DNA of 62,830 nt from LGRD01 sp031415135 (lineage in GTDB: Bacteria; Pseudomonadota; Gammaproteobacteria; Burkholderiales; Burkholderiaceae_C): contig JANORB010000052.1 in assembly GCA_031415135.1 (NCBI GenBank), forward strand, positions 1 to 62,830. The letters run 5' to 3'. This document shows, piece after piece, positions 18,899 through 26,095 of the stretch. The stretch's first letter is position 1. Every line of letters begins with the position of its first letter. The notes beneath the pieces were generated by a model that saw only the letters and a list, made by a program, of their open reading frames with translations, made no database searches and was not told the DNA's origin. The position numbers and the translations under genes were made by a program.

Positions 18899-19012
18899 CT
18901 AGCTGCCCCGGTTCCTGCGGCGCGCGCCCCAGGCCAGGGTCTTGTTCTGTGCCGCGGCCGGCGGGCCGCGGATGGCGCTGCGATGGCAGCGCGCTGCTTT
19001 GTCGTTGTTCAT
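18899..19012 (-). CDS. Possible 37-codon small ORF in the ftsA-ftsZ gap
   Basis: The 207-bp space between ftsA and ftsZ holds an ATG at 19012 preceded by a strong GGGGGAAG sequence. It opens a frame of 37 codons ending at TAG 18899-18901. The predicted peptide is basic (starts MNNDKAARCH, ends RRRNRGS) and has no recognisable domain. The ribosome binding site is the only positive evidence. It could be a leader, or the signal could be coincidence in the ftsZ upstream region. Confidence 0.25.
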   Translation of the reverse strand: MNNDKAARCHRSAIRGPPAAAQNKTLAWGARRRNRGS

Positions 19013-19030
19013 GTTCTTCCCCCTGAAATT

Positions 19031-20260
19031 TCAAAAGTTCCCCAGGAACCAGTCCTTCACCCGGCCCACCAGGGTCTGCACCGACCCGGCCTGTTGCGCG
19101 GCGCGCAAGCCGCGCGCGCGCCCCAGCCGCGCCTCTTCAAGCAAGCCCATCACGGTGGCCGAGCGCGGGTTGGACACCATGTCGTGCAGCGCGCCGTGGT
19201 AGGTCGGGTTGCCGCGCCGCACCGGCTTCAAGAAGATGTCTTCGCCCAGCTCCACCATGCCCGGCATCACCGCCGCGCCGCCGGTGATGACGATGCCGGA
19301 AGACAACAGTTCCTCGAAGCCGCTTTCGCGAATGACCTGGTGCACCAGCGAGTAGATTTCTTCGACCCGCGGCTCGATCACGCCGGCCAGCGCCTGGCGG
19401 CTCAGCATGCGCGGCGCGCGGTCGCCCAGGCCCGGCACTTCGAGCTGCTCGCTCGGGTCGGCCAGCAGTTGTTTGGCCACGCCGTATTCGATCTTGATGC
19501 CCTCGGCGTCCTTGGTCGGCGTGCGCAGCGCCATCGCGATGTCGCTGGTGATCAAGTCGCCGGCAATCGGGATCACCGCGGTGTGGCGGATCGCGCCGCC
19601 GGTGAAGATCGCCACGTCGGTGGTGCCGGCGCCGATGTCCACCAGCGCCACGCCCAGATCGCGTTCGTCCTCGGTCAGCACGGCCAGGCTGGACGCACTC
19701 GGGTTGAGCACCAGCTGGTCCACTTCCAGCCCGCAGCGGCGCACGCATTTGACGATGTTCTCGGCCGCGCTTTGGGCGCCGGTGACGATGTGCACCTTGA
19801 CCTCCAGGCGCCCGCCGCTCATGCCGATCGGCTCCTTCACCTCGTGGCCGTCGATCACGAACTCCTGCGGCTCCACCAGCAGCAGCCGCTGGTCGTTCGG
19901 GATGTTGATGGCCTTGGCGGTCTCGACCACGCGCGCCACGTCGACCGGCGTCACCTCCTTGTCGCGCACGATCACCATGCCAGTGCTGTTCTGGCCGCGG
20001 ATGTGGCTGCCGGTGATGCCGGTGTAGACCCGCGTGATCTTGCAGTCGGCCATCATCTCGGCCTCTTTGAGGGCCTGCTGGATCGCCGCCACCGTCGCGT
20101 CGATGTTGACCACCACGCCGCGCTTCAAACCATGCGTGGGCGCGTGCCCCAAGCCGGCCATGCGCAACTCGCCGCCGGGCAGCAGTTCGGCCACCACCAC
20201 CATCACCTTGGCGGTGCCGATGTCCAGCCCCACCACGAGGTCCATGTATTCCTTGGCCAT
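19031..20260 (-). CDS. ftsA: Cell division protein FtsA
   Basis: A 409-residue actin-like ATPase that anchors FtsZ to the membrane. It opens with DLVVGLDIGTAKVMVVVAE (phosphate-1), has VDIGAGTTDVAIFTGG (phosphate-2) and IVITGGAAVMPGM (adenosine motif). The C-terminus ends in a short amphipathic stretch (VGRVKDWFLGNF) that serves as the membrane-targeting helix. ATG 20260 is the start, 2 bp after the ftsQ stop. Length is typical. Confidence 0.97.
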   Translation of the reverse strand: MAKEYMDLVVGLDIGTAKVMVVVAELLPGGELRMAGLGHAPTHGLKRGVVVNIDATVAAIQQALKEAEMMADCKITRVYTGITGSHIRGQNSTGMVIVRDKEVTPVDVARVVETAKAINIPNDQRLLLVEPQEFVIDGHEVKEPIGMSGGRLEVKVHIVTGAQSAAENIVKCVRRCGLEVDQLVLNPSASSLAVLTEDERDLGVALVDIGAGTTDVAIFTGGAIRHTAVIPIAGDLITSDIAMALRTPTKDAEGIKIEYGVAKQLLADPSEQLEVPGLGDRAPRMLSRQALAGVIEPRVEEIYSLVHQVIRESGFEELLSSGIVITGGAAVMPGMVELGEDIFLKPVRRGNPTYHGALHDMVSNPRSATVMGLLEEARLGRARGLRAAQQAGSVQTLVGRVKDWFLGNF

Positions 20261-20262
20261 GC

Positions 20263-21063
20263 TTATTTCCTTGAGGGCGGCGCGGCCGGGCCGGAGCTGG
20301 TGGAAATGCCCCGCAGCCGCACCGCGTAAGCCTGGTTGTGGCGCAGGTCGGCGTACTCCAGCGGCCGCTCGTAGCGCGCGGTCACCTGGCCGACCGTGCT
20401 GACGAAGCGCTGGGTGCGCTCGATGATTTCGTCATCGCTGCCGCGGCCCAGCTCCAGCTCGGCACCGCTGTCCAGTGCGACCCGCCACGAGCCGCGCCCC
20501 GACAGCGCCAGGGTGTCGATGCGCGCCGGCAGCGGCGCCAGCACCGGGCCGAGCCGGTTCAGCAACGTGAGCATGTGGGCCGATGTGCCGTCCGGGCCCA
20601 GCAGCGTGGCCAGGGCCTCGTCTTCCACATCGCCGAGGTTGGCTTCGAACACCTCGCCGAAGGTGTTGACGATTCTGTCCTCGGCCCCGTCCTTGCCCCA
20701 CAGCGCGGCGGCGCGGTGTTCTTCCAGCCGCACCGCCAGCCGGTTTGGCCAGATGCGGTTGACGACCGCCTGCCGCACCCACGGAACCGACTCGAACGCG
20801 CGCCGCCCCTCGGCCAGATCGAGCGTGAAGAAGTTGCCGGACAACTGGCGCGCCGCATTGGCGCGAATCGTCGCCGCGCTGTTGCGCGTGACATCGCCCT
20901 CGATGCGGATCGAGCGCAGCGCGAACACCGGCTGGCGCGACACCCAGGTCAGCGCCAGGCCGGTGAGCGCGACCAGGGCAATGGCCAGCAACACAGTGGC
21001 GGTGGCGTTCATCAGCCGCACGTCGGGTGGCAGCGCGGGGTTGAAAACGTTGAGCAGGGCCAT
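20263..21063 (-). CDS. ftsQ: Cell division protein FtsQ
   Basis: A 266-residue bitopic divisome protein. After a short cytoplasmic tail there is one transmembrane helix (residues 18-38, ATVLLAIALVALTGLALTWV). A POTRA domain begins at VFALRSIRIEGDVTRNS, and a periplasmic beta domain contains PWVRQAVVNRIWPNRLAVRLEEH, a conserved FtsQ element. The C-terminus is Pro/Ala rich. ATG 21063 (MALLNVFN) is preferred because it lies 4 bp after the ddlB stop; in-frame upstream ATGs at 21087 and 21075 lie inside ddlB. Confidence 0.94.
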   Translation of the reverse strand: MALLNVFNPALPPDVRLMNATATVLLAIALVALTGLALTWVSRQPVFALRSIRIEGDVTRNSAATIRANAARQLSGNFFTLDLAEGRRAFESVPWVRQAVVNRIWPNRLAVRLEEHRAAALWGKDGAEDRIVNTFGEVFEANLGDVEDEALATLLGPDGTSAHMLTLLNRLGPVLAPLPARIDTLALSGRGSWRVALDSGAELELGRGSDDEIIERTQRFVSTVGQVTARYERPLEYADLRHNQAYAVRLRGISTSSGPAAPPSRK

Positions 21064-21067
21064 GGTC

Positions 21068-22057
21068 TCAAGCATCCGGCGCGGCACGCGGCGCGTGCGC
21101 TGAGTCGAGTGCCGCGTTGGCCAGCAAATGAACGCAGAGTTCTTCGTAGCTGATGCCGGCGGCCTTGGCCGACATCGGCACCAGCGAATGCGAGGTCATG
21201 CCCGGCGAGGTGTTGATCTCGAGCAGGAACGGCTGGCGGTCGGCGGCGCGAATCATCAAGTCGGCGCGGCCCCAGCCGCGGCAGCCGAGCGTGCGGTAGG
21301 CCTGCACGACGAGGCGCTGGATCTCCCGCTCTTCGGCTGCCGGCAGGCCGCTCGGGCACTGGTACTTCACGGCGTCGGTGAAGTACTTGTTCTGGTAGTC
21401 GTAGGCGCCTTCCGGCGCCAGGATGCGGATCACCGGCAAGGCTTGCGCACCCGGCCCGTGGCCCAGCACCGGGCAGGTCACTTCCTCGCCGGCAATGAAC
21501 TCTTCGCACAGCAGATCGGGGTCGTACTGCGTCGCCAGCTGCACCGCGCCCCGCATGTCCGAATAACCGGCCACCTTGGTGACGCCGATCGACGAGCCCT
21601 CGCGTGGCGGCTTCACGATCAGCGGCAGGCCCAGCTCATCGGGCACCGCGCGGATGCGCTCGCGCGACTGCTCCTCGGGCGCCAGCCACACATAGCGCGG
21701 TGTGGGCAGGCCCTCGGCGATCCAGACGCGCTTGGTCATCACCTTGTCGAGCGCGATGCTGGAGGCCAGCACGCCGGAGCCGGTGTAGGGAATGCCGAGC
21801 AACTCCAGCGCGCCCTGCACCGTGCCGTCTTCGCCATGCCGGCCGTGCAGCGCGATGAAGCAGCGCGCATACGCGTCACGCCTGAGGTCGCCCAGGTCGC
21901 GCTCGGCCGGGTCGAACGCATGCGCGTCCACGCCTTGCGAGCGCAAGGCCCGCAGCACGCCGGTGCCCGACAGCAGCGACACCTCGCGTTCGGCCGAATC
22001 GCCGCCCATCAGCACGGCAACCTTGCCGAGGGTCCTGGGGTCGATGGCCAGGTTCAT
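21068..22057 (-). CDS. ddlB: D-alanine-D-alanine ligase Ddl
   Basis: A 329-residue ATP-grasp enzyme making D-Ala-D-Ala for the UDP-MurNAc pentapeptide. It starts at ATG 22057 (MNLAIDPRTLGKVAVLMGG) and has GGDSAEREVSLLSG, HGRHGEDGTVQG, PYTGSGVLASSIALDK, PPREGSSIGVTKV and the metal-binding LEINTSPGMTSHS. The frame stays open far upstream through murC antisense-like sequence, but homology begins at this ATG, which overlaps the murC stop by 4 bp (ATGA). Confidence 0.96.
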   Translation of the reverse strand: MNLAIDPRTLGKVAVLMGGDSAEREVSLLSGTGVLRALRSQGVDAHAFDPAERDLGDLRRDAYARCFIALHGRHGEDGTVQGALELLGIPYTGSGVLASSIALDKVMTKRVWIAEGLPTPRYVWLAPEEQSRERIRAVPDELGLPLIVKPPREGSSIGVTKVAGYSDMRGAVQLATQYDPDLLCEEFIAGEEVTCPVLGHGPGAQALPVIRILAPEGAYDYQNKYFTDAVKYQCPSGLPAAEEREIQRLVVQAYRTLGCRGWGRADLMIRAADRQPFLLEINTSPGMTSHSLVPMSAKAAGISYEELCVHLLANAALDSAHAPRAAPDA

Positions 22058-23469
22058 CGCGCCTCCTTCAACATTTCGCTCACCAGCGCCGGCACGTTGC
22101 CGATCGAGCCCGCCCCCATCGACACCACCACGTCGCCGTCGCGCGCCTGCTCGACGATGGTCTGCGGCATCAGCGCGATGTCGTCGACGAACACCGGGTC
22201 GACCTTGCCCGCCACGCGCAAGGCGCGCGCCAGCGCCCGGCCGTCGGCCGCGACGATCGGCGCTTCGCCGGCGGGGTAGACATCGGCCAGCAGCACGGCG
22301 TCGGACGTGCCGATGACCTTGACGAAGTCTTCGAAACAATCGCGCGTGCGGGTGTAGCGGTGCGGCTGGAACGCCAGCACCAGCCGGCGGCCGGGGAAGG
22401 CGCCACGCGCGGCGGCCAGGGTGGCGGCCATCTCCACCGGATGGTGGCCGTAGTCGTCGATCAGCGTGAACCTGCCGCCGCCCTGCGCGGCACGCACCGG
22501 CTGTTCGCCGTAGCGCTGGAAGCGCCGGTCCACCCCGTGAAAGTCGGCCAGCCCTTTGAGCACCGCGGCGTCGGCCAGCTCCAACTCGGTGGCCACGGCG
22601 ATCGCCGCCAGCGCGTTGAGCACGTTGTGGTCGCCGGGCAGGTTGAGCGTGACCTGCAACTCGGGCATCTGGGTCCCGTTGCGCCGCTGCACGGTGAACT
22701 GCATCAAGCCGGCGCGGGCTTCGATGTTCACCGCGCGGACCATCGCCTCGGGCCCGAAGCCGTAGCTCACGACCGGGCGCGAAATCATCGGCATGATGGA
22801 GCGCACGCCGGCATCGTCGGAACACAGGATCGCGGCGCCATAGAACGGCATGCGGTGGATGAATTCGACGAAGGCGGCCTTCAACTTGGCGAAGTCGTGG
22901 CCGTAGGTGTCCATGTGATCGGCGTCGATGTTGGTCACCACCGCCATCACCGGCAACAGGTTCAGGAACGATGCGTCGGACTCATCGGCCTCGACCACGA
23001 TGTAGTCGCCCGACCCCAGGCGCGAGTTGGCGCCGGCCGCGTTGAGCCGGCCGCCGATCACGAAGGTCGGGTCCACGCCGGCCTCGGCCAGCACGCTCGT
23101 CACCAGACTGGTGGTGGTGGTCTTGCCGTGTGTGCCGGCAATCGCAATGCCTTGTTTGAGGCGCATCAACTCGGCCAGCATCACCGCGCGCGGCACGACC
23201 GGCACGCGGCCGGCGCGCGCCGCGATGACCTCGGGGTTGTCGCCCTTCACCGCTGTGGACGTGACCACCGCCTCGGCGCCGGCGATGTTGGCCGCGTCAT
23301 GCCCCAGCGCCACCCGAATGCCCAGCGAGGCCAGCCGGCGCGTGGTGGGCGTGTCGCTCTGGTCCGAGCCCGAGACCCGATAGCCCAGGTTGTGCAGGAT
23401 CTCGGCGATGCCGCTCATGCCGGCGCCGCCCACGCCGACGAAATGGATGTGCTTGACGGCGTGTTTCAT
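22054..23469 (-). CDS. murC: UDP-N-acetylmuramate-L-alanine ligase MurC
   Basis: A 471-residue Mur ligase adding L-Ala to UDP-MurNAc. It starts at ATG 23469 with MKHAVKHIHFVGVGGAGMSG. It has the P-loop AGTHGKTTTTSLV near residue 115, EADESDASFLNL, the LPGDHNVLNALAA element and DDYGHHPVEM. Upstream, its first codons and initiation region are repeated twice more as two mini-ORFs, the second of which ends in an ATGA overlap with this start. Only the copy at 23469 continues into the full enzyme. Confidence 0.96.
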   Translation of the reverse strand: MKHAVKHIHFVGVGGAGMSGIAEILHNLGYRVSGSDQSDTPTTRRLASLGIRVALGHDAANIAGAEAVVTSTAVKGDNPEVIAARAGRVPVVPRAVMLAELMRLKQGIAIAGTHGKTTTTSLVTSVLAEAGVDPTFVIGGRLNAAGANSRLGSGDYIVVEADESDASFLNLLPVMAVVTNIDADHMDTYGHDFAKLKAAFVEFIHRMPFYGAAILCSDDAGVRSIMPMISRPVVSYGFGPEAMVRAVNIEARAGLMQFTVQRRNGTQMPELQVTLNLPGDHNVLNALAAIAVATELELADAAVLKGLADFHGVDRRFQRYGEQPVRAAQGGGRFTLIDDYGHHPVEMAATLAAARGAFPGRRLVLAFQPHRYTRTRDCFEDFVKVIGTSDAVLLADVYPAGEAPIVAADGRALARALRVAGKVDPVFVDDIALMPQTIVEQARDGDVVVSMGAGSIGNVPALVSEMLKEAR

Positions 23470-23552
23470 GCGACCACCGTTCGGGAGCACCGGAGCTTCG
23501 GCGGCACTCGTGGACCTTCGACGAAATGGATGTGCTTGACGGCGTGTTTCAT
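23466..23552 (-). CDS. Mini-ORF 2: duplicated murC start (28 codons)
   Basis: A 28-residue frame whose first 11 residues (MKHAVKHIHFV) are identical to the start of MurC, then diverge (EGPRVPPKL, ending RTVVA). Its ATG overlaps the stop of mini-ORF 1 by ATGA, and its own stop overlaps the true murC ATG by ATGA. An AAGGA sequence lies 6 bases before its ATG. It arises from an 83-bp tandem duplication of the murG-murC junction. The peptide probably has no function of its own; the frame may tune re-initiation at murC. Confidence 0.6.
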   Translation of the reverse strand: MKHAVKHIHFVEGPRVPPKLRCSRTVVA

Positions 23553-23635
23553 GCGACGTCCTTGCGCACGCAACCACCCTTCGTCGGCGCTCGTGACCCT
23601 TCGACGAAATGGATGTGCTTGACGGCATGTTTCAT
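23549..23635 (-). CDS. Mini-ORF 1: duplicated murC start (28 codons)
   Basis: A 28-residue frame again beginning MKHAVKHIHFV, then diverging (EGSRAPTKGG, ending RKDVA). Its ATG overlaps the murG stop by ATGA, the position expected for an ancestral murG-murC junction, and its stop overlaps the ATG of mini-ORF 2 by ATGA. Ribosomes leaving murG would meet this frame first, then mini-ORF 2, then murC. It is the outermost of three copies of the murC initiation region. Confidence 0.6.
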   Translation of the reverse strand: MKHAVKHIHFVEGSRAPTKGGCVRKDVA

Positions 23636-24711
23636 GCGGCCACCCATCGTTCGATCTGGTCGGCCACCCGTGCCGCGGCGTGCGGCCTGGACAACGCGCG
23701 CGCCTGGTTCGCCATCGCCAACAGCGCCTCGCGCGTCAGCCCCGACAACAGGTCGGCCAGCCGGCGCGGCGACAGCTCGCTTTGTGGCAGGTGGATGCCC
23801 GCGCCCTGCCCGGCCAGCCATTGCGCGTTGTCGCGCTGGTGCGCCGTGGTGCTGACGATCAGCGGCACCAGCACCGACGCGACACCCGCGGCGCACAGTT
23901 CACTCACCGTCACCGCGCCGGCGCGGCAGACGATCAGGTCGCAGTCGGCCAGGCGCGGCGCCATGTCGTCGATGAACGGCAGCACGTCGGCATGCACCTC
24001 GGCGCGGGCGTAGGCCGCCTGCACGCTGTGCCGATCGGCCGGGCCCGTCTGGTGCGTGACCTCGGGGCGCCGGGCCGCATCCATCAGCGCCAGCGCCTGC
24101 GGCACGCACTCGTTGAGCACGCGGGCGCCGAGGCTGCCGCCCACGACGAGCAGCCGCAAGGCGCCGCTGCGCCCGTCAAAACGCTGCGCAGGCGCGGGCA
24201 GCGCCTCGATCTCGGCGCGCACCGGGTTGCCCGTGACGACGGCGCGCCGGGTCTTGCGCGCCGCGTCGCCGTCGAACCCGAACGCCACCACATCGGCGAG
24301 CGGCAACAAGGCCCGGGTGCTCATCAACAGCGACGCATCGGCATTGACCAGCACCAGCGGCCGGTTCAGCAGCGAGGCCATCATGCCGCCGGGAAAACAC
24401 ACGTAGCCGCCCATGCCCAGCACCGCGTCGGCGCGGCGCCGGCGAATGATCCGCAGGCTGCTCCAGAACGCGGCCAACAAGCGCAGTCCACCGGTGAGCG
24501 TGTGCAGCAGGCCCTTGCCGCGCAGGCCCGAAAAGCCGATCGTGTCGAGGGCCATGCCAGTCGGCGGCACCAGCGTGTTTTCCATGCCAGCGGGCGTGCC
24601 CAGCCAGCTGACCGTCCAGCCGCGCGATTGCATTTCGCGTGCCACCGCCAGCCCCGGAATCACATGACCGCCGGTGCCGGCCGCCATGACGATGAGGTGG
24701 CGCGTCCTCAT
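23632..24711 (-). CDS. murG: UDP-GlcNAc transferase MurG (lipid II synthesis)
   Basis: A 359-residue GT-B glycosyltransferase that adds GlcNAc to lipid I on the inner face of the membrane. It begins MRTRHLIVMAAGTGGHVIPGLA, with the glycine-rich loop that binds the lipid-pyrophosphate. It has a second loop VVGGSLGARVLNE and the UDP-GlcNAc site around CRAGAVTVSELCAAG. The start at ATG 24711 overlaps the stop of a 37-codon duplicated mini-ORF rather than the ftsW stop. Its own stop overlaps mini-ORF 1. Confidence 0.96.
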   Translation of the reverse strand: MRTRHLIVMAAGTGGHVIPGLAVAREMQSRGWTVSWLGTPAGMENTLVPPTGMALDTIGFSGLRGKGLLHTLTGGLRLLAAFWSSLRIIRRRRADAVLGMGGYVCFPGGMMASLLNRPLVLVNADASLLMSTRALLPLADVVAFGFDGDAARKTRRAVVTGNPVRAEIEALPAPAQRFDGRSGALRLLVVGGSLGARVLNECVPQALALMDAARRPEVTHQTGPADRHSVQAAYARAEVHADVLPFIDDMAPRLADCDLIVCRAGAVTVSELCAAGVASVLVPLIVSTTAHQRDNAQWLAGQGAGIHLPQSELSPRRLADLLSGLTREALLAMANQARALSRPHAAARVADQIERWVAA

Positions 24712-24852
24712 GCGCGGCCTCCGCGCATGAGCTGCCTGTTTTGGCTGCGCCCAAACATCCAGCGGGCGTGCATGCCGCACACCCTTGCCTTGCTCCGGCT
24801 GCGCCTGCACAAGGCGCTCATGCGCGGCCTCCGCGCATGAGCTGCCTGTTTT
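24707..24852 (-). repeat. Duplicated ftsW-end/murG-start junction, 110-bp period
   Basis: A perfect 36-bp direct repeat lies at 24707-24742 and 24817-24852. It spans the last ten or so ftsW codons, the stop and the ATGA overlap. One copy is the real end of ftsW and the other immediately precedes murG. The 74-bp spacer contains further short similar blocks (GCGCAGCC twice), so the region may have expanded in steps. Confidence 0.88.
24708..24821 (-). CDS. Mini-ORF at the ftsW-murG junction (37 codons)
   Basis: A 37-residue frame starting at ATG 24821, overlapping the ftsW stop by ATGA, and ending in a TGA that overlaps the murG ATG by ATGA. Its last 10 residues (NRQLMRGGRA) are identical to the FtsW C-terminus because a 36-bp segment is duplicated. 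The middle is basic (CRRSRSKARVCG) with no domain. It keeps the ftsW-to-murG coupling chain intact across the insertion, as the mini-ORFs before murC do. Confidence 0.55.
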   Translation of the reverse strand: MSALCRRSRSKARVCGMHARWMFGRSQNRQLMRGGRA

Positions 24853-26095
24853 CAATATCAATGCGCAGCACGATTGCCAGCGCCACCATGTTCATCAGGA
24901 TCGCCGAGCCGCCGAAGCTCATCAATGGCAAGGTCAGGCCCTTGGTCGGCAGCACGCCCAGGTTCACGCCCATGTTGATGAAGGCCTGCGCGCCGATCCA
25001 GATCGCGATGCCCTGGGCAAACAGGCCGGCGAACACCTGGTCGAGCGCGATGGCCTGGCGGCCGATGTGGAACAAGCGGCGCGACAACCAGAAGAACGCG
25101 AAGATCACGCACGCCACGCCGATGAAGCCGAGTTCCTCGCCGATCACCGCGAGCAAGAAGTCGGTGTGCGCCTCGGGCAGGTAGTGCAGCTTCTCGACGC
25201 TGCCGCCCAGCCCCTGGCCGAACACCTCGCCGCGGCCGAACGCAATCAGCGAATGCGACAGCTGGTAGGCCTTGCCCAGCGTGTACCTTTCGTCCCACGG
25301 GTTCAGGTAGGCAAAGATGCGCTCGCGCCGCCACGGGCTCAGGCTGATCATCAGCACGAACGCGCCGATCAGCACCGCCGTGATCAGCATGAACATGCGG
25401 CCGTTCACGCCGCCCAGGAACAGGATGCCCATCGCAATGGTGGCGATCACCAAAAAGGCGCCCATGTCGGGTTCGGCCAGCAGCAGCAGGCCCACCACGC
25501 CGATGGAGATGGCCATCGGGAACACGGCGCGGAAGAAGTTTTCCTTCATCTCCATCTTGCGCACCATGTAGCCGGCGGCGTACATCGCGATGCCCAGCTT
25601 GGCCAGCTCGGACGGCTGAAACACCATCGGCCCGACCGGAATCCAGCGGCGCGCGCCATTGACTTCGCGGCCGATGAACGGCACCAGCACCAGCACCAGC
25701 AGGATCAGCGCGCCCACGAACACCCAGGGGGAAAACTTTTCCCAGAAGCGAATCGGGATCTGCACCACCACCACGGCGGCGAGAAACGAGATCGCGATCC
25801 ACAGCGCATGGCGGGTGAGGAAATGGAGCGATGAATAGCGCGCGAACTTGGGGTTGTCGGGCAGCGCCACCGAAGCGCTGTAGACCATCACGAGGCCGAG
25901 CGCCAACAGCGCCAGCACCACCCACACGAGCGCCTGGTCGAAACCCAGCAGCCGCGCGGGCCGGCCGTTGCTGACCTCGATCCAGTCGCGCACCGGCACC
26001 TTGTCGGCCGGCGAGACCGCGCGCCCGCCGCGCCCCATTGCGGCGGCAAGCCGGGCCCACAGCGATGGCAGACTCAGCTGAGGCAGGCCGGTCAT
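24818..26095 (-). CDS. ftsW: Septal peptidoglycan glycosyltransferase FtsW
   Basis: A 425-residue SEDS polymerase with about ten transmembrane segments. Family marks include VMVYSASVALPDNPKFA after the first helix, ANLGVLPTKGLTLP-type sequence near residue 375 (GVLPTKGLTLPLMSFGGSA) and the catalytic-loop surroundings KVPVRDW/RRWIPVGPMVFQPSELAK. It works with FtsI to build septal wall from lipid II. ATG 26095 overlaps the murD stop by ATGA; an in-frame upstream ATG at 26242 is inside murD. Its C-terminal codons are duplicated before murG. Confidence 0.96.
   Translation of the reverse strand: MTGLPQLSLPSLWARLAAAMGRGGRAVSPADKVPVRDWIEVSNGRPARLLGFDQALVWVVLALLALGLVMVYSASVALPDNPKFARYSSLHFLTRHALWIAISFLAAVVVVQIPIRFWEKFSPWVFVGALILLVLVLVPFIGREVNGARRWIPVGPMVFQPSELAKLGIAMYAAGYMVRKMEMKENFFRAVFPMAISIGVVGLLLLAEPDMGAFLVIATIAMGILFLGGVNGRMFMLITAVLIGAFVLMISLSPWRRERIFAYLNPWDERYTLGKAYQLSHSLIAFGRGEVFGQGLGGSVEKLHYLPEAHTDFLLAVIGEELGFIGVACVIFAFFWLSRRLFHIGRQAIALDQVFAGLFAQGIAIWIGAQAFINMGVNLGVLPTKGLTLPLMSFGGSAILMNMVALAIVLRIDIENRQLMRGGRA

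Larger units (their letters stand above)
23436..23638 (-). repeat. Triplicated murC initiation region, 83-bp period
   Basis: A 37-bp core covering the ribosome landing site edge, ATG and first 11 murC codons occurs at 23436-23472, 23519-23555 and 23602-23638, exactly 83 bp apart. The first two are identical and the third has one mismatch. Parts of the spacer are also alike, and the segment just upstream of the innermost copy (CGAACG, then GTGGTCGCATGA) resembles the end of murG. So the repeat unit included the murG-murC junction. The period keeps every stop and start in ATGA register. Confidence 0.9.

Noticed and set aside
22058..22825. N-terminal extension of ddlB to 22825
   Set aside because: It overlaps murC in another frame and has no homology. 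The true ATG at 22057 has the usual ATGA overlap.
23436..23638. Treating the repeated murC starts as a CRISPR-like or IS repeat
   Set aside because: The repeats are pieces of murC itself with kept reading frames and ATGA overlaps, without terminal inverted repeats or unique spacers.
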